A stretch of 64,000 bases of DNA from JBGPTK01 sp963797765 (lineage in GTDB: Bacteria > Acidobacteriota > Terriglobia > Acidiferrales > UBA7541). The number at the start of each line of letters is the position of its first letter. Within the stretch, counting starts at the first letter, position 1. A program made the translations under genes and the position numbers. This document shows, piece after piece, positions 36,037 through 45,818 of this stretch. The stretch spans positions 1,054,001-1,118,000 of the forward strand of contig CAWCQU010000002.1 in the NCBI GenBank assembly GCA_963797765.1, in the 5' to 3' direction. The notes beneath the pieces were generated by a model that ran no database searches, was not told the DNA's origin, and was given only the letters and a program-made list of their open reading frames with translations.

Positions 36037-38490
36037 GTGAAGATCAAACATGTTCTCCGGCGGCTGTTCCAAGCCCCAATGTTTACGGTGATCACGGTGC
36101 TTACGCTGGCCATCGGCATCGGCGCGAACAGCACCATTTTCGCGGTAATTGAGGGGGTTTTGCTCCATCCCCTGCCGTTCACCCATTCGGAACAGTTGGT
36201 GGACGTGGACCACTCCGCACCGGGCGTAAATTTCACCCACACGGGTTCCGCTCCCTTTCTCTATTTCACCTACCGCGAGGAGTCGCATACCCTCCAGGAC
36301 GTCGGCCTGTGGCAGCGCGATACACAAACTCTTACCGGCAGCGCGGAGCCCGAAGAGCTTGTCACCCTCGATGTCACCGATGGCGTCCTGCCCCTGCTTG
36401 GCGTCCAGCCCATGCTCGGCCGTCTGTTTTCTCCGCAGGACGACAAGCCCGGCAATCCCGAAACGGTCGTCCTCACCTATGGATTGTGGCGCACGAAATT
36501 CGGCGGCGATCCTTCCGTGATTGGCCGCCGCATCATTCTGAACGGAAAATCCCGCGAAGTGATCGGGGTCCTCCCCGAAAGGTTTTGGTTTCTGGATTTC
36601 AAGGCCGCAATACTCGTGCCGCTGCAGCTCGATCGCGCCAAAATATTCCTCGGAAATTTCAGCTACCAATCCATCGCCCGCCTGAAACCCGGCGTCACCA
36701 TCGCGCAGGCGGAGGCCGATGCTGCGCGAATGATTGCCATTTCGTTTCACCGCTTCCCGCCCGCCCCCGGCTACAACCTGAGCATGTTTGAAGCCGCTCG
36801 CCTCACTCCCGAGTTTCTCCCTTTGAAGCAGAGCCTGCTGGGCGATATCGGGAAAGTGCTTTGGGTGCTGATGGGCACGGTGGGAATGGTGCTGTTGATC
36901 GCCTGTGCGAACGTGGCCAACCTGATGCTGGTGCGCGTTCAGGGCCGCGAGCACGAACTGGCCATTCGCTCCGCGCTCGGCGCTGGATGGTGGCAACTTG
37001 CGGGCGAACTGATGCTGGAAAGTGTGACCGTCGGCGTCCTGGGCGGAATGCTGGGATTGGCTCTCGCTTATGGAGCGCTTCGGCTGCTTGTAGCGCTCGG
37101 TCCCGCGAATCTCCCGCGTCTGGACGAAGTTTCGCTCGACGGTTTCACCATCCTCTTCACGTTTGGAATTTCGCTGTTCGCGGGTGTTCTGTTCGGGCTT
37201 CTTCCGGCAATCAAGTACGCCGGGTCCAGCATCGCCTTGGTGCTTCGCGCCGGTGGCCGCAGCATGAGCCAAAGCCGCGAACGCCGCCGCGCCAGAAACA
37301 TTCTCGTCGTGGTTCAGATGGCGCTGGCTTTGGTTTTGCTCATCAGTTCCGGGTTGATGATTCGCACCTTCCAGGCCCTGAAGCATGTAGATCCAGGCTT
37401 CGTGCGGCCCGAAGAAGTGCAAACCGTACGCATCGGCATTCCGTCTGCCGCCGTCCCGGATGGAATGAAGGTAGTTCGCATGGAACAGGCCATCGCCGAC
37501 AAAATTGCCGCGATCCCTGGCGTCACTTCGGTTGGCATGTCGAGCGCCATTCCCATGACGGGGGATACTTGGAACGATCCGCTGTTTGCGCAGGATAAAG
37601 AATATGCCGAAGGCAAGCTCCCTCCGCTCCGCGAATTCAAGGTGGTCTCGCCCGGTCTTTTGAAAACCATGGGAAATACCCTGCTCGCGGGACGCGATTT
37701 CACCTGGACCGACGTTTACGAAAAGCGGCCGGTAGTCATCGTGTCTGAGAATTTTGCGCGCGAAATGTGGCAGAACCCTGGAAACGCGATCGGCAAGCAA
37801 ATCCGCGAAAGCATGAAGGCGCAGTGGCGGGAAATCATTGGCGTCGTCAGCAACCAGCGTGACAAGGGAATCAACGAAGCGCCACCTGGCATCGCGCTCT
37901 TTCCCATGATGATGAATAACTTTGAAGGCAACGATGTCTTTTTCCGCCGCTCGCTCGCCTATATCGTTCGCAGCAATCGCGCGGGTTCCAGCGCGCTCGT
38001 CTCCGATATTGGAAAAGCGGTTTGGTCCGTGAATCCCGATCTGCCGCTGGCGGACGTTCACACTTTGCAGGAAACGTACGAAAAATCGCTCGGCCGCACT
38101 TCGTTCGCGCTGGTGATGCTGGCCATCGCCGGAGGGATGGCGCTGCTCTTGGGCGTCGCGGGAATTTACGGTGTGATTGCCTACTCGGTGGCTCAACGCA
38201 CCCGCGAGATCGGCATTCGTATCGCGCTCGGCGCGCAAAACCGCGAAGTCACCGGTATGTTCGTCCGCCAGGGCGCAACGTTGGCGGCTGTAGGAATCAT
38301 CTTCGGCATAGCCGCAGCCGCCGCGCTAACGCGCCTGATGTCATCCCTATTGTTCGGCGTCAAGCCCTACGATCCCGTCACCTATATCGGCGTCTCTCTT
38401 GGCTTGGTGTTTGCCGCCGTTCTGGCAAGCTACGCCCCAGCCTCACGCGCAGCGTCCGTCGATCCAGTCGAGGCCCTACGCGCCGAATAA
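36037..38490 (+). CDS. ADOP-type ABC transporter permease
   Basis: About 817 residues from a GTG at 36037 (KIKHVLRRLFQAPMFTVITVLTLAIGIGANSTIFAVIEG). Two MacB_PCD/FtsX units, each with a large periplasmic loop and four-helix FtsX part (MVLLIACANVANLMLVRVQGREHELAIRSALGA and YGVIAYSVAQRTREIGIRIALGAQ), ending VDPVEALRAE. There is no prefix domain, unlike the copy at 17365. No ATPase gene lies adjacent, as is usual for these 'orphan' permeases. An in-frame TTG at 35959 would give a longer start. Confidence 0.88.
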   Translation: MKIKHVLRRLFQAPMFTVITVLTLAIGIGANSTIFAVIEGVLLHPLPFTHSEQLVDVDHSAPGVNFTHTGSAPFLYFTYREESHTLQDVGLWQRDTQTLTGSAEPEELVTLDVTDGVLPLLGVQPMLGRLFSPQDDKPGNPETVVLTYGLWRTKFGGDPSVIGRRIILNGKSREVIGVLPERFWFLDFKAAILVPLQLDRAKIFLGNFSYQSIARLKPGVTIAQAEADAARMIAISFHRFPPAPGYNLSMFEAARLTPEFLPLKQSLLGDIGKVLWVLMGTVGMVLLIACANVANLMLVRVQGREHELAIRSALGAGWWQLAGELMLESVTVGVLGGMLGLALAYGALRLLVALGPANLPRLDEVSLDGFTILFTFGISLFAGVLFGLLPAIKYAGSSIALVLRAGGRSMSQSRERRRARNILVVVQMALALVLLISSGLMIRTFQALKHVDPGFVRPEEVQTVRIGIPSAAVPDGMKVVRMEQAIADKIAAIPGVTSVGMSSAIPMTGDTWNDPLFAQDKEYAEGKLPPLREFKVVSPGLLKTMGNTLLAGRDFTWTDVYEKRPVVIVSENFAREMWQNPGNAIGKQIRESMKAQWREIIGVVSNQRDKGINEAPPGIALFPMMMNNFEGNDVFFRRSLAYIVRSNRAGSSALVSDIGKAVWSVNPDLPLADVHTLQETYEKSLGRTSFALVMLAIAGGMALLLGVAGIYGVIAYSVAQRTREIGIRIALGAQNREVTGMFVRQGATLAAVGIIFGIAAAAALTRLMSSLLFGVKPYDPVTYIGVSLGLVFAAVLASYAPASRAASVDPVEALRAE

Positions 38491-38503
38491 GCTCCCGCGG
38501 TTT

Positions 38504-38533
38504 TAGTAGCACATCCACTCCTGGCTGTGCGCC
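38504..38533. repeat. REP-like palindrome, family CACAGCCA/TGGCTGTG
   Basis: TAGTAGCACATCCACTCC followed by TGGCTGTGCGCC, one base changed in the left arm. It lies just downstream of the ADOP permease. Confidence 0.6.
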
Positions 38534-38606
38534 TTACCCCCGGGAACCCATTCTCCCGAATGGCGTTTTACAACTCACCAATCCCCCAATTGATATTTCC
38601 CATAGA

Positions 38607-38712
38607 TCTTGCGGTCATTCCGAACGGAGTGAGGAATCCAGAGCAGACCAAAAATGCTTGAGTAGTAGAGAATTTTTCCCGCGCACGTTTTAAGTCGTTC
38701 TCCGCAGTGCGC
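38607..38712. repeat. degenerate copy of the MITE-like element
   Basis: GGTCATTCCGAACGGAGTGA and AATGCTTGAGTAGTAGAGAA match the interior of the 167-bp element. The left terminal repeat is missing and the right end (TTCTCCGCAG) is changed. Confidence 0.55.
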
Positions 38713-38728
38713 GCAACCCGCCAACCGA

Positions 38729-40624
38729 TCACTTCTTCAGCAAAGCATCAATCGTCCCGCCAATTTTTTCGTGCAAATCCTCCGGCGCTCCATAAACAAT
38801 CGACGCCGCCTTGCCGCTGCCATCAAAAATGTACATTGTCGGCACGCTGGTGATATCGCCAAACGCCAGCGCCATTGGATCGCTGCCCATCACAAGGTGA
38901 TATCCAAGCTGCATGGGATCGGTGAGTTTCCGCACGTCGGCTTCGCTGGATTCCACGGCGATTCCGATGATCTCGATTTTTCCGGGATGCAGCCGGTGCA
39001 TTTCGTTAAGCCACGTTAAAGTCGATCGGCACGGTACGCACCAAGTGGCCCAGAATTCCACCACCACAATCTTTCCGTCCAGTGTGGAGGTGTCAATCGC
39101 GTTTCCCTGCAGGTCCTTCATCGCAAGCTTCGGCAGCCGCGCCAAGTCCGGCGCTTCCCGTGAAGCGGTTCCCGCAGCCTGCGCGCCCTGCGTATCGCCG
39201 CGCAATTCCAAATCCACCAGCCGCGCCAGGTCTTTTTTGAATTTTTCGGGATTGGCTGGATCTTTCCAGGAGTAGCGCGCTTTTTCTCCGAACCATCCGA
39301 AATCTTCGGGACGCGCCAGCAGCACATCGTTCACGAAAACGGCGGGATAGCGCTTCAGCCCGAATCGCGCCGCGAGTTTCGAATCCCCCCAATTTTCACT
39401 GATGAATTGCACCCGGTTGCCGTAATTCTGCGCCACTTCCTTGGCCAGCAAACTTGCTGGATCGGAAAGGCTTCAAGTGTAGGGCCAGCGAACCAGCGTG
39501 ATGGTCACCTTCGCGCTGCTGGCGCCGGCGGCAACGGCCTCGGCGGTTGTGCCGCCGCTCATCGAACGAAAATAACGAGGCAGCACGTCGCTCACGATAA
39601 TCGCGGCGCGCAGGTTGCCAGTGGTGTAAGTCTTGCTGTTCGCCGACGCGGCCAGTTCGCTCTGCGCGATCTCCCAATACATTTCGCCGATGCTTTGATC
39701 GTTTGAATTTCCGCTGAAACGGTCTTTGGCGGCGAGCAATTGTTTTTGAATTTCGCCGGGATTATTTTGATTTTCCGCCGCCCCATTCAGCGATCCGAAA
39801 GCAAGCGCTGCCCTTAGCAATTGCTGCAGCGCCCCCTCGTTCTTTCCCGCGCGATCGAGTTCCGCCGCGAATTTGAGCGTGGAATTCACCTGGTTGAAAC
39901 GCATTTGCTGCTCGGCAACTCCCGGCCGGTTGTAAGCCTGTAACACTTCTTTCTCGAGGCCGCTGATTCCGTTGCCCGCGGAGGGAACCATCGAGCGCGA
40001 CCCGGCTGGAAACTTCAGCCCGGCTGCCCAAACCGCGAATTCCATCATGCCTTTGGCAAGGCCGTTGTATGCGAGTCCGTTCTGTACTCCGGTTTCCTGG
40101 CCATACAAATGTCCGGCGTTGTAAAGCGTGCGGCTCTGCAGTTGATTCGCTTCCACCAGCGCCCGCACGGCGGCTGGGAGGGCACGAAGTTTCGCTTCCG
40201 TCAGCGCGGATTCTTCCTTGCTCAATTCCGCTCCCGCCCTCTGCCATTCCTTTTCGAACGCGTCCATATCGTGGACGTCGCCTGCGGTGCTGACATATTG
40301 CTGCATCACCAGGTCGAAGAACGGCGATTGCAATTGGTACAAGCTGGCAAAGAGAAGCCCAGAATCGAGAGAGTTGCTCGATTGCCGGAGCGCGTCCAGG
40401 TCATTCGCCGCGTCTGCCGACTTAGCGGCGGGCAATTGCTGCAACCGCTGAATCTCCGAAGCGATCTGCTCCTTCGCTTCTGTTGCCCCCACCTGTCCGA
40501 TTGCGGCATTTGTCGCCGCCGCAATCCCCACCACGCCGGCAAGAACCAATGCCACAATCGCCACGCGTCGAAAGAAATACTGAAATTCGGATTTTTTATG
40601 CAAGTTCCGCATATGCAGGCGCAT
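38729..40624 (-). CDS. predicted selenoprotein: helical domain, UxxS thioredoxin fold and TlpA-like domain
   Basis: One frame of 632 codons is broken only by TGA at codon 384 (39473-39475). Residues 20-42 are a membrane anchor and 45-370 an alpha-helical, TPR-like region. A first thioredoxin fold follows (VTITLVRWPYT, TGA, SLSDPASLLAKEVAQ) and ends YPAVFVNDVLLARP. A TlpA/redoxin domain (VVVEFWATWCVPC) closes the protein. Against thioredoxin WCGPC, TGA aligns with the nucleophilic Cys and Ser with the second, giving UxxS. A SECIS-like hairpin lies directly after it (see 39430-39475). The downstream half has no credible start of its own (only TTG at 39451, no ribosome-binding site). GGAAGG precedes the ATG at 40624. 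Selenocysteine is inferred; a nonsense mutation is the alternative. Confidence 0.75.
39430..39475 (-). promoter_or_regulatory. in-frame UGA with SECIS-like hairpin
   Basis: Twelve bases after the UGA a hairpin CCAGCAAGUUUGCUGG (39445-39460) can pair as CCAGCA/UGCUGG with loop AGUU. The G-U lies 19 nt from the UGA, as in the E. coli fdhF SECIS. Flanking UUCC and GGAA can extend a lower stem. Bacterial SECIS elements sit in this position, and a G in the first two loop bases contacts SelB. Confidence 0.65.
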
Positions 40625-40726
40625 TTTCCCTTCCAGTTCCCGCCGGAATCCCTTTAGTTATTCAGACGTGCGCGGATCAGAAGTGTAAGCAGGGGAAATT
40701 CAAGCGGTCACATATACGCGGTTTGG

Positions 40727-40753
40727 GTAGCACAGCCACTCCTGGCTGTGCGC
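40727..40753. repeat. REP-like palindrome, family CACAGCCA/TGGCTGTG
   Basis: A perfect copy of the hairpin CACAGCCA-CTCC-TGGCTGTG, with flanks GTAG and CGCAT. It lies 37 bp from the MITE-like element that follows it. Confidence 0.65.
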
Positions 40754-40789
40754 ATTTGACTGCGGACGCGCGAAATCTTAGGCAGGGGC

Positions 40790-40956
40790 AGGCTTCACAG
40801 CTTGCGGAAATATCCGCTCGGGTGTCATTCCGAACGAAGTGAGGAATCCGGAGTTGATCCCAAATGCTCGAGAAGTGGGGAATTTTTCCAGGCCTGACCT
40901 GGAGTGCAATTCCATCGTAGAGCAATTCTCGACTTTTTCCGCAAGCTTTTCAGCCG
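40790..40956. repeat. MITE-like 167-bp repeat, copy 2
   Basis: Starts AGGCTTCACAGCTTGCGGAA and ends CTTTTTCCGCAAGC, TTTTCAGCCG, giving inverted ends. The interior carries TCATTCCGAACGAAGTGAGG and AATGCTCGAGAAGTGGGGAA. Length equals that of copies at 20146 and 50558. It ends 6 bp from the stop codon of the MarR gene. Confidence 0.75.
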
Positions 40957-40961
40957 CGCCC

Positions 40962-41390
40962 CTATTTACTCTTGTCAGCACGCTTCAACGCGCCTTCGAG
41001 CGCCTTCAAGGTTTCCGTGAAGCCATCGATTTGCTTTTTGGTCAGACGCCGCAGCGTATGCTTCTCAATCGATTCCAACTCGCGGTAGGCCCGCTTCGCC
41101 AGTGGTTTTCCAGTAGCGGTCAAGCGAACGATGAATTCGCGCCGGTCGCGAGGATTTGTGCTGCGCGTGATCAGGCCGCGCTCGTCCAGCCGGTCCAGAA
41201 TGCTGGTAAGTGTGGAGCGCTTGTGCGCGAAGGCGTGATGCACTTGCGAAATCGTGCTGTCTCCAAAGCTGGCCAGATGAGCCAGGATGTGCGCTTCAGG
41301 CTGGTTCAACCCAAGACCGGCAATGCGTGCCAGGTGCACGCCAATCCGGTGCGTCGCCCGGTGAATTTCGGGAATCAATTGTAATGGCAT
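40962..41390 (-). CDS. MarR family transcriptional regulator
   Basis: About 142 residues from the ATG at 41390 (MPLQLIPEIHRATHRIGVHL); an in-frame start upstream at 41438 exists. The MarR winged helix is clear: LGLNQPEAHILAHLASFGDSTISQVHHAF, STLTSILDRLDERGLITRSTNPRDRREFIVRLTATGKPL. The NPRDRR wing contacts DNA in this family. No divergent target gene is adjacent. The tandem GTTGCAAC sites at 1233 resemble MarR boxes, but a link is only a guess. Confidence 0.9.
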   Translation of the reverse strand: MPLQLIPEIHRATHRIGVHLARIAGLGLNQPEAHILAHLASFGDSTISQVHHAFAHKRSTLTSILDRLDERGLITRSTNPRDRREFIVRLTATGKPLAKRAYRELESIEKHTLRRLTKKQIDGFTETLKALEGALKRADKSK

Positions 41391-41491
41391 CGCGATTCCA
41401 TTGAACGCGGCGCCAGTATGAAGGGCCCGCGCCAGCAAGACAAGATTCTGCTCCTATCGCGCTTGCTTATCCACACGCCCCGCTCGCGCAC

Positions 41492-41914
41492 CTAGGGCAG
41501 CGGCTGCAAATCAGGTTCCATCCACGCGAAACGCGCGGCGTCTGAAAGCAAGCGTCCCCGCGAATAAAATTGGAACACGAGATTCTGATCCAGCAACTCC
41601 CCGTGCAGCTCGAACAAATTTTCAAACGTAACGGCGTCCGGAGATTTGCGAATGGCGTCCGCCACCAGCCGCAGCCACACGATGGTAATCGTGTGATGAT
41701 ATTTTTCGCTGACGCCCAGATGCGCGGCGAACCGTCGAATGCTCTGTTCAATACGCGCGGCGGCAACAGAGAATTCGTCCTGCCGCAAGTACAGCCATGC
41801 CAGGCGAATGTGATCCCGGTGATGAAACGCCTCTTTCGGCAGCGTGCAGGATTCGAAAGCCTCGAGAAACGCATCGTCACTCAAGACACAATTTCCGGCC
41901 GCCAGCTGCATCAT
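41492..41914 (-). CDS. conserved protein of unknown function
   Basis: About 140 residues from paired ATGs (41914/41911). The pattern DDAFLEAFESCTLPKEAFHHRDHIRLAWLYLR, then YHHTITIVWLRLVADAI, and a C-terminal FYSRGRLLSDAARFAWMEPDLQPL, recalls a widespread family with no assigned function. The HHRDH cluster and the later YHHT could form a metal or catalytic site. It is close to the SRPBCC gene upstream (40 bp), so they may be one operon. Confidence 0.75.
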   Translation of the reverse strand: MMQLAAGNCVLSDDAFLEAFESCTLPKEAFHHRDHIRLAWLYLRQDEFSVAAARIEQSIRRFAAHLGVSEKYHHTITIVWLRLVADAIRKSPDAVTFENLFELHGELLDQNLVFQFYSRGRLLSDAARFAWMEPDLQPLP

Positions 41915-41954
41915 CGTAGGTTTCCCCAACCGCGTAACGGCGGCGCCCAGCCGC

Positions 41955-42545
41955 TCACGGCGTGACTCGCGTGGCCTGGGCGCAAGACCGCCCCTGTGCG
42001 AGAACCGGGTTGATGGCCTTTTCCCAATGAGGCCCCTGCTCCGAAAATTCCTTCAAGTGGCGAGCCAGAATCGTTTCGCCCAGCGGCGAAAGAGTTGTCC
42101 AACGATGCGTCACGCTCACCGCCGAATTCTTGTTCGGTCCTTCCCGCACCTGGATCAAAAGTTCCGTGACCATCACTCCAGGCATCACTTGCACGTATTG
42201 AAGCTCCCGGCGCTGCACATCATAGGCGCTCAGGATCCAGATGGCTTGTGTGCCGTGCGGACCACCAGTGGTAAACACGGCGCCTTCACCCGTTCCACCG
42301 CTCTTTGGGTGAAGAAATTCCGGCTGCCATCCGGAAGCCCATACGCCCTCGCACACCGGGCCGAAAAGCGGGAAAACAGTTTCCGGCGCACCGGCGAGGG
42401 CGAGAGCCATGGTGCGTTCTTCATGAAGGATCGCCCCCGAAGTTTTCGCCGGCGATTGGAATCGCGCCAGCGCAAAATGAGCCGACAAAATTGCCACCCC
42501 TGCCAACACCGCGACACCCACAATTCCCCGCATGAACCAGCGCAT
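41955..42545 (-). CDS. secreted SRPBCC-like protein
   Basis: 196 residues with AGGAGGGG before the ATG. A signal or anchor (IVGVAVLAGVAILSAHFALA) is followed by an SRPBCC-like domain (ALAGAPETVFPLFGPVCEGVWASGWQPEFLHP, THRWTTLSPLGETILARHLKEF). Such folds carry hydrophobic ligands. A strong inverted repeat 11 bp upstream of the start suggests tight repressor control. The downstream gene at 41492-41914 is likely co-transcribed. Confidence 0.75.
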   Translation of the reverse strand: MRWFMRGIVGVAVLAGVAILSAHFALARFQSPAKTSGAILHEERTMALALAGAPETVFPLFGPVCEGVWASGWQPEFLHPKSGGTGEGAVFTTGGPHGTQAIWILSAYDVQRRELQYVQVMPGVMVTELLIQVREGPNKNSAVSVTHRWTTLSPLGETILARHLKEFSEQGPHWEKAINPVLAQGRSCAQATRVTP

Positions 42546-42555
42546 ACCCCTCCTA

Positions 42556-42590
42556 TTACTACGATCTCGAATAATACGAAATCGTAGTAA
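42556..42590 (-). promoter_or_regulatory. long inverted-repeat operator
   Basis: TTACTACGATCTCG and CGAAATCGTAGTAA are inverted repeats (13 of 14 match) around the 7-base spacer AATAATA. The right arm also contains the palindrome TACGAAATCGTA. It lies directly upstream of the SRPBCC gene start. The TACTAC/GTAGTA half-sites recall BlaI/MecI-type operators, but no such regulator gene is in the window. Confidence 0.6.
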
Positions 42591-42659
42591 ATAGAGAAGC
42601 GAATGTCAAGTATGGAAAAGCCCCGTCCGCTCGCGAGTTTGCGCGGTGTGCGCGTCCGC

Positions 42660-42700
42660 AAAAAAGAAAACGGGGCGGGTGAAAAATCTCACCCGCCCCG
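42660..42700 (-). terminator. rho-independent terminator of the TonB-type receptor gene
   Basis: On the minus strand a 12-bp stem CGGGGCGGGTGA / TCACCCGCCCCG with a short T-rich loop is followed by TTTTCTTTTTT. It lies about 20 bp after the receptor stop codon, a textbook intrinsic terminator. Confidence 0.9.
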
Positions 42701-42721
42701 CAAACCCCGAACCGCCGTCTG

Positions 42722-45700
42722 TTAGAACTGGAACTTCAGCGCCAGCTGAATCTGCCGCGACGATCCGAAATCGCCCGTCGGCACTCGCGTGCTGGTGATT
42801 TGCCCGAACGTGGATGATCCAGCCACGCGCCCCGGGTTCCCGAAGTTCGGATGGTTGAAGATGTCGAACATCTCCGCACGGAATTGAATGTTGGTCGTCT
42901 CGCTGAGCTTGGTGGTCTTGATCAGCGAGAAGTCCGTGTTGACGAAATCCGGGCCAAGAACCGCGTTCCGGCCCAGGTTGCCGAAGTGGACGGGAGTGGT
43001 GTTCACAACGAACACGGCCGGATTCGCAAACCACTGCGCGGGATTGCCGGTAGTCACGATGGGGCCGCTGATGTCGGGACGAACCGTCTGGTTTCCTGTG
43101 AACGCGGTGTTCGCGGTGATGATGTTGAGCGGGTTTCCGGACTGGGCTTGCGTAATGATGCCGAGCTCCCAGCCTTCGTACAGCCGGTTGCCTTTAAACG
43201 GCAAGTCGTAGATCCCGCTGAAAACGATGCGGTGCCGCACGTCAAAATCCGACGGGCCGTAATCGTTCCGGATGTTCGTGCTGTCTTGGACGACGACTCC
43301 CGTGGATGTGAGCGAATTTTCATCCAGCGAGTGCGAGTAGGTATACGACGCGTTGAACTGCAGGCCATGAGAAGCGTGTTTAGTCAAAGTGACCCACAGC
43401 GCGTTGTAATTCGAATTGCTGCTGCTATCCACTTCGGTAATGTTGCTCAAGGCTTTGCCCGGCAGGATCGGGCTTGCAGCGGAAAGTGCCGGGAAAGGAA
43501 CTGTCGCCGCATTGCCTTTCTGGTTCTGGTTCAAGGCGATGCGCAGATGGGTTCCCTTGGAGCCGAAGTAGCCGACCATCAAGCCAAACGAGGGCGTAAC
43601 TTCCTGTTGGATATTCAAATTCCACGATTGAACATAGGGGTTATCGAACGTGGAACTGATCGATGAGGGGCCGATGCTGCCAGCCGTTGCTGCGCCAGTG
43701 TTCAGGAACGTGATCGAGTTCGTTGCCGAGGTGGTGGTAACCGGCAAAGCGAACGGCGGGTTGCTGCTGAGCGGCGAGACGGCGTTGCTCACCGGCTGAT
43801 CCGTCAGGATGGCGTACGCGGCTCGCACCACGGTCTTATCGTTGTGGCGTGGATTCCACGCAAACCCGAAGCGCGGCTGAACGTTCTTGTCGTTGGTGTG
43901 GAATACCTGGCCCACGCCGTTCGTGCCTACCTGCACCAGCGAAACGGTGGAGGGAACGAATACGCTGAACAAGCCATTTCCGTCGGTAGGCGTGGAGTTG
44001 TAATCGTAGCGCAGCCCGAGCTCCAGCGTGAAGTTCGGCGTCATTTTGAAATTATCCTGGACGAACATTCCCCACGCCGGCTCCAGAATTTTGTCATTGC
44101 CGCTTCCGATGGTGACGTTGAACCGGTTCGACTGGTCATTCAAGAAATTCTGCAGCGTCGCGAAGGTGTAGCTGCCGATGTTCTGGGCCACGTTGTTATT
44201 ATAGAAGCGGCGAATCTCACCTCCGATGGCCAGTGAGTGGCGGCCGCGCAGCCAGTGCAGCGTATCGCTCAAAACGACCGTGGTATCGCCGCGGCCCTGC
44301 GGAAAACCAGATGGGCCGCCGATGTCCAGTGCGCCGGCCGTGCCCACCGCGCCAATGATGATCTGGGGAAGTCCAATCGGCCCGGTAATTCCGTTGACGA
44401 TTCCGAAATCGGCCGGGTTGAGCGGCTGATTCGGCGAGAACAAGATGTGGATCCGGTTATAACCCAGGCGAACTTCGTTGGTCAGGTTGGGCCCAAAGAT
44501 GTGATCTTCGTTGATGGTCATGATCTGGCGGCGCGATGCTCGTGTATCGCCCCAAGCTGGGCAGGGTATTGCCCTGGATGGTGGGTTCCTGGCGCAGGTC
44601 CTGCTGAATGGCCAGGTAGCCATGCAGCCGGTCGTTCGGTCCCAGGTTGAACTGCAAATCGCCGGTGCCCTGATCAATATTCACGGGGGCAGTAGCGGAG
44701 CCCACGAAAAACGGAAGTCCGTTGATGGTGGTGTTGGAATGTTGAATCAGCGGAAGAATCTTCAAGACCACCGGGTCCACCACGGCGGCCCGCTGCGCAT
44801 CGGATGGCACGTTCGTGCTAAGGCTAAGCCCCTGGCGCTGGCGCAGTCCTTCGTAGCTCGCGTAGAAAAACGCTTTATCTTTCAGGATCGGGCCGCCTGC
44901 ATCGGCGCCGAAACTATTGCGGACGAAAGGGGATTGCGGATTCGACGCGCCGGACGACAATTTCGTGGGGTTGAAGAAGTTGCGCGCATCCAGAGCATTG
45001 TCGCGGTGATATTCGAATGCTTCTCCGTGATACTGGTTGGTGCCGTTGCGCGTGGCGATATTGATGATCGATCCGGAGTTCCGGCCGTATTCCGCGCTGA
45101 ACGTGGAATTATCGATGCGGAATTCCTGCACGGTGTTGATCGAAGGCTGGAACGTAATCTGGTTCTGCACTTCGTCATTCAGGTTAATTCCATTGATCAT
45201 GTAATTCACGGTGTCTTCCCGTTGGCCCGCGGTGTTCACGCCAAATGAACCTTGGCCGCGGAGAGGCGCCGTTAAGAAACCGTTCGCTGGCGGCATCACC
45301 GTGCCTGGAGTGAGCAGAGTCAAATCCACAAAGTGACGGCCATTCAAGGGAATATCTTGGACGGTTCGCTGGTTAATGGTTTGCCCAACGCTGATCGAGC
45401 CGGCCTGGATCACCGGCGTTTCCGCTGTAATCGTCACTTGTTGATTGGTGGCGCCTACTTTCAGCTGCACATTTCTTACCACTGTACTTGAGACGTCCAG
45501 CCTCAAATCGGTCAGGATCACGGTCTGGAATCCCGTGCCGCTCACTTCTACCCGGTAGGTACCGACTGGAAGTCCGGGCACTTGGTAGTTGCCTTCCTCA
45601 TCGGACATGGTATTCCAATTCACCCCGGTATCCTGATTGTGAACCAGGATCTTGGCCTTGGGCACAGTTGCGCCGCTTTCGTCAGTCACGGTGCCGCGCA

Positions 45701-45818
45701 AGGTGGCGTTGGATTGCGCGCGCACAAGAGCCACCGGCGCCAGCACCAACAGAATCAGCAGCGCCGCAGTCGCCACTGAGCGCAAAAACAGATCGATCTG
45801 CTTACTGGAAATTATCAT
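42722..45818 (-). CDS. TonB-dependent receptor-like protein with carboxypeptidase-regulatory domain (one frameshift)
   Basis: About 1030 residues in two overlapping frames. The first starts at 45818 with GAGGAGAGAGG upstream. It has a signal peptide ending VRAQ, then a CarboxypepD_reg domain (ATLRGTVTDESGATVPKAKILV) and a plug-like domain (DIPLNGRHFVDLTLLTPG, EFRIDNSTFSAEYGRNSGSIINI). The second gives the large barrel, ending FGSSRQIQLALKFQF. The switch is at the GGGG run 44550-44553; removing one G reads LPSLGDTRASRRQIMTINEDHIFGP. These OMPs are abundant in Acidobacteriota, probably for oligosaccharide or peptide uptake. Confidence 0.85.

Noticed and set aside
35962..38238. A 758-codon open frame antisense to the ADOP permease
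   Set aside because: Its text has no domain features. It is explained by codon bias of the GC-rich sense gene, which has full FtsX/MacB homology.
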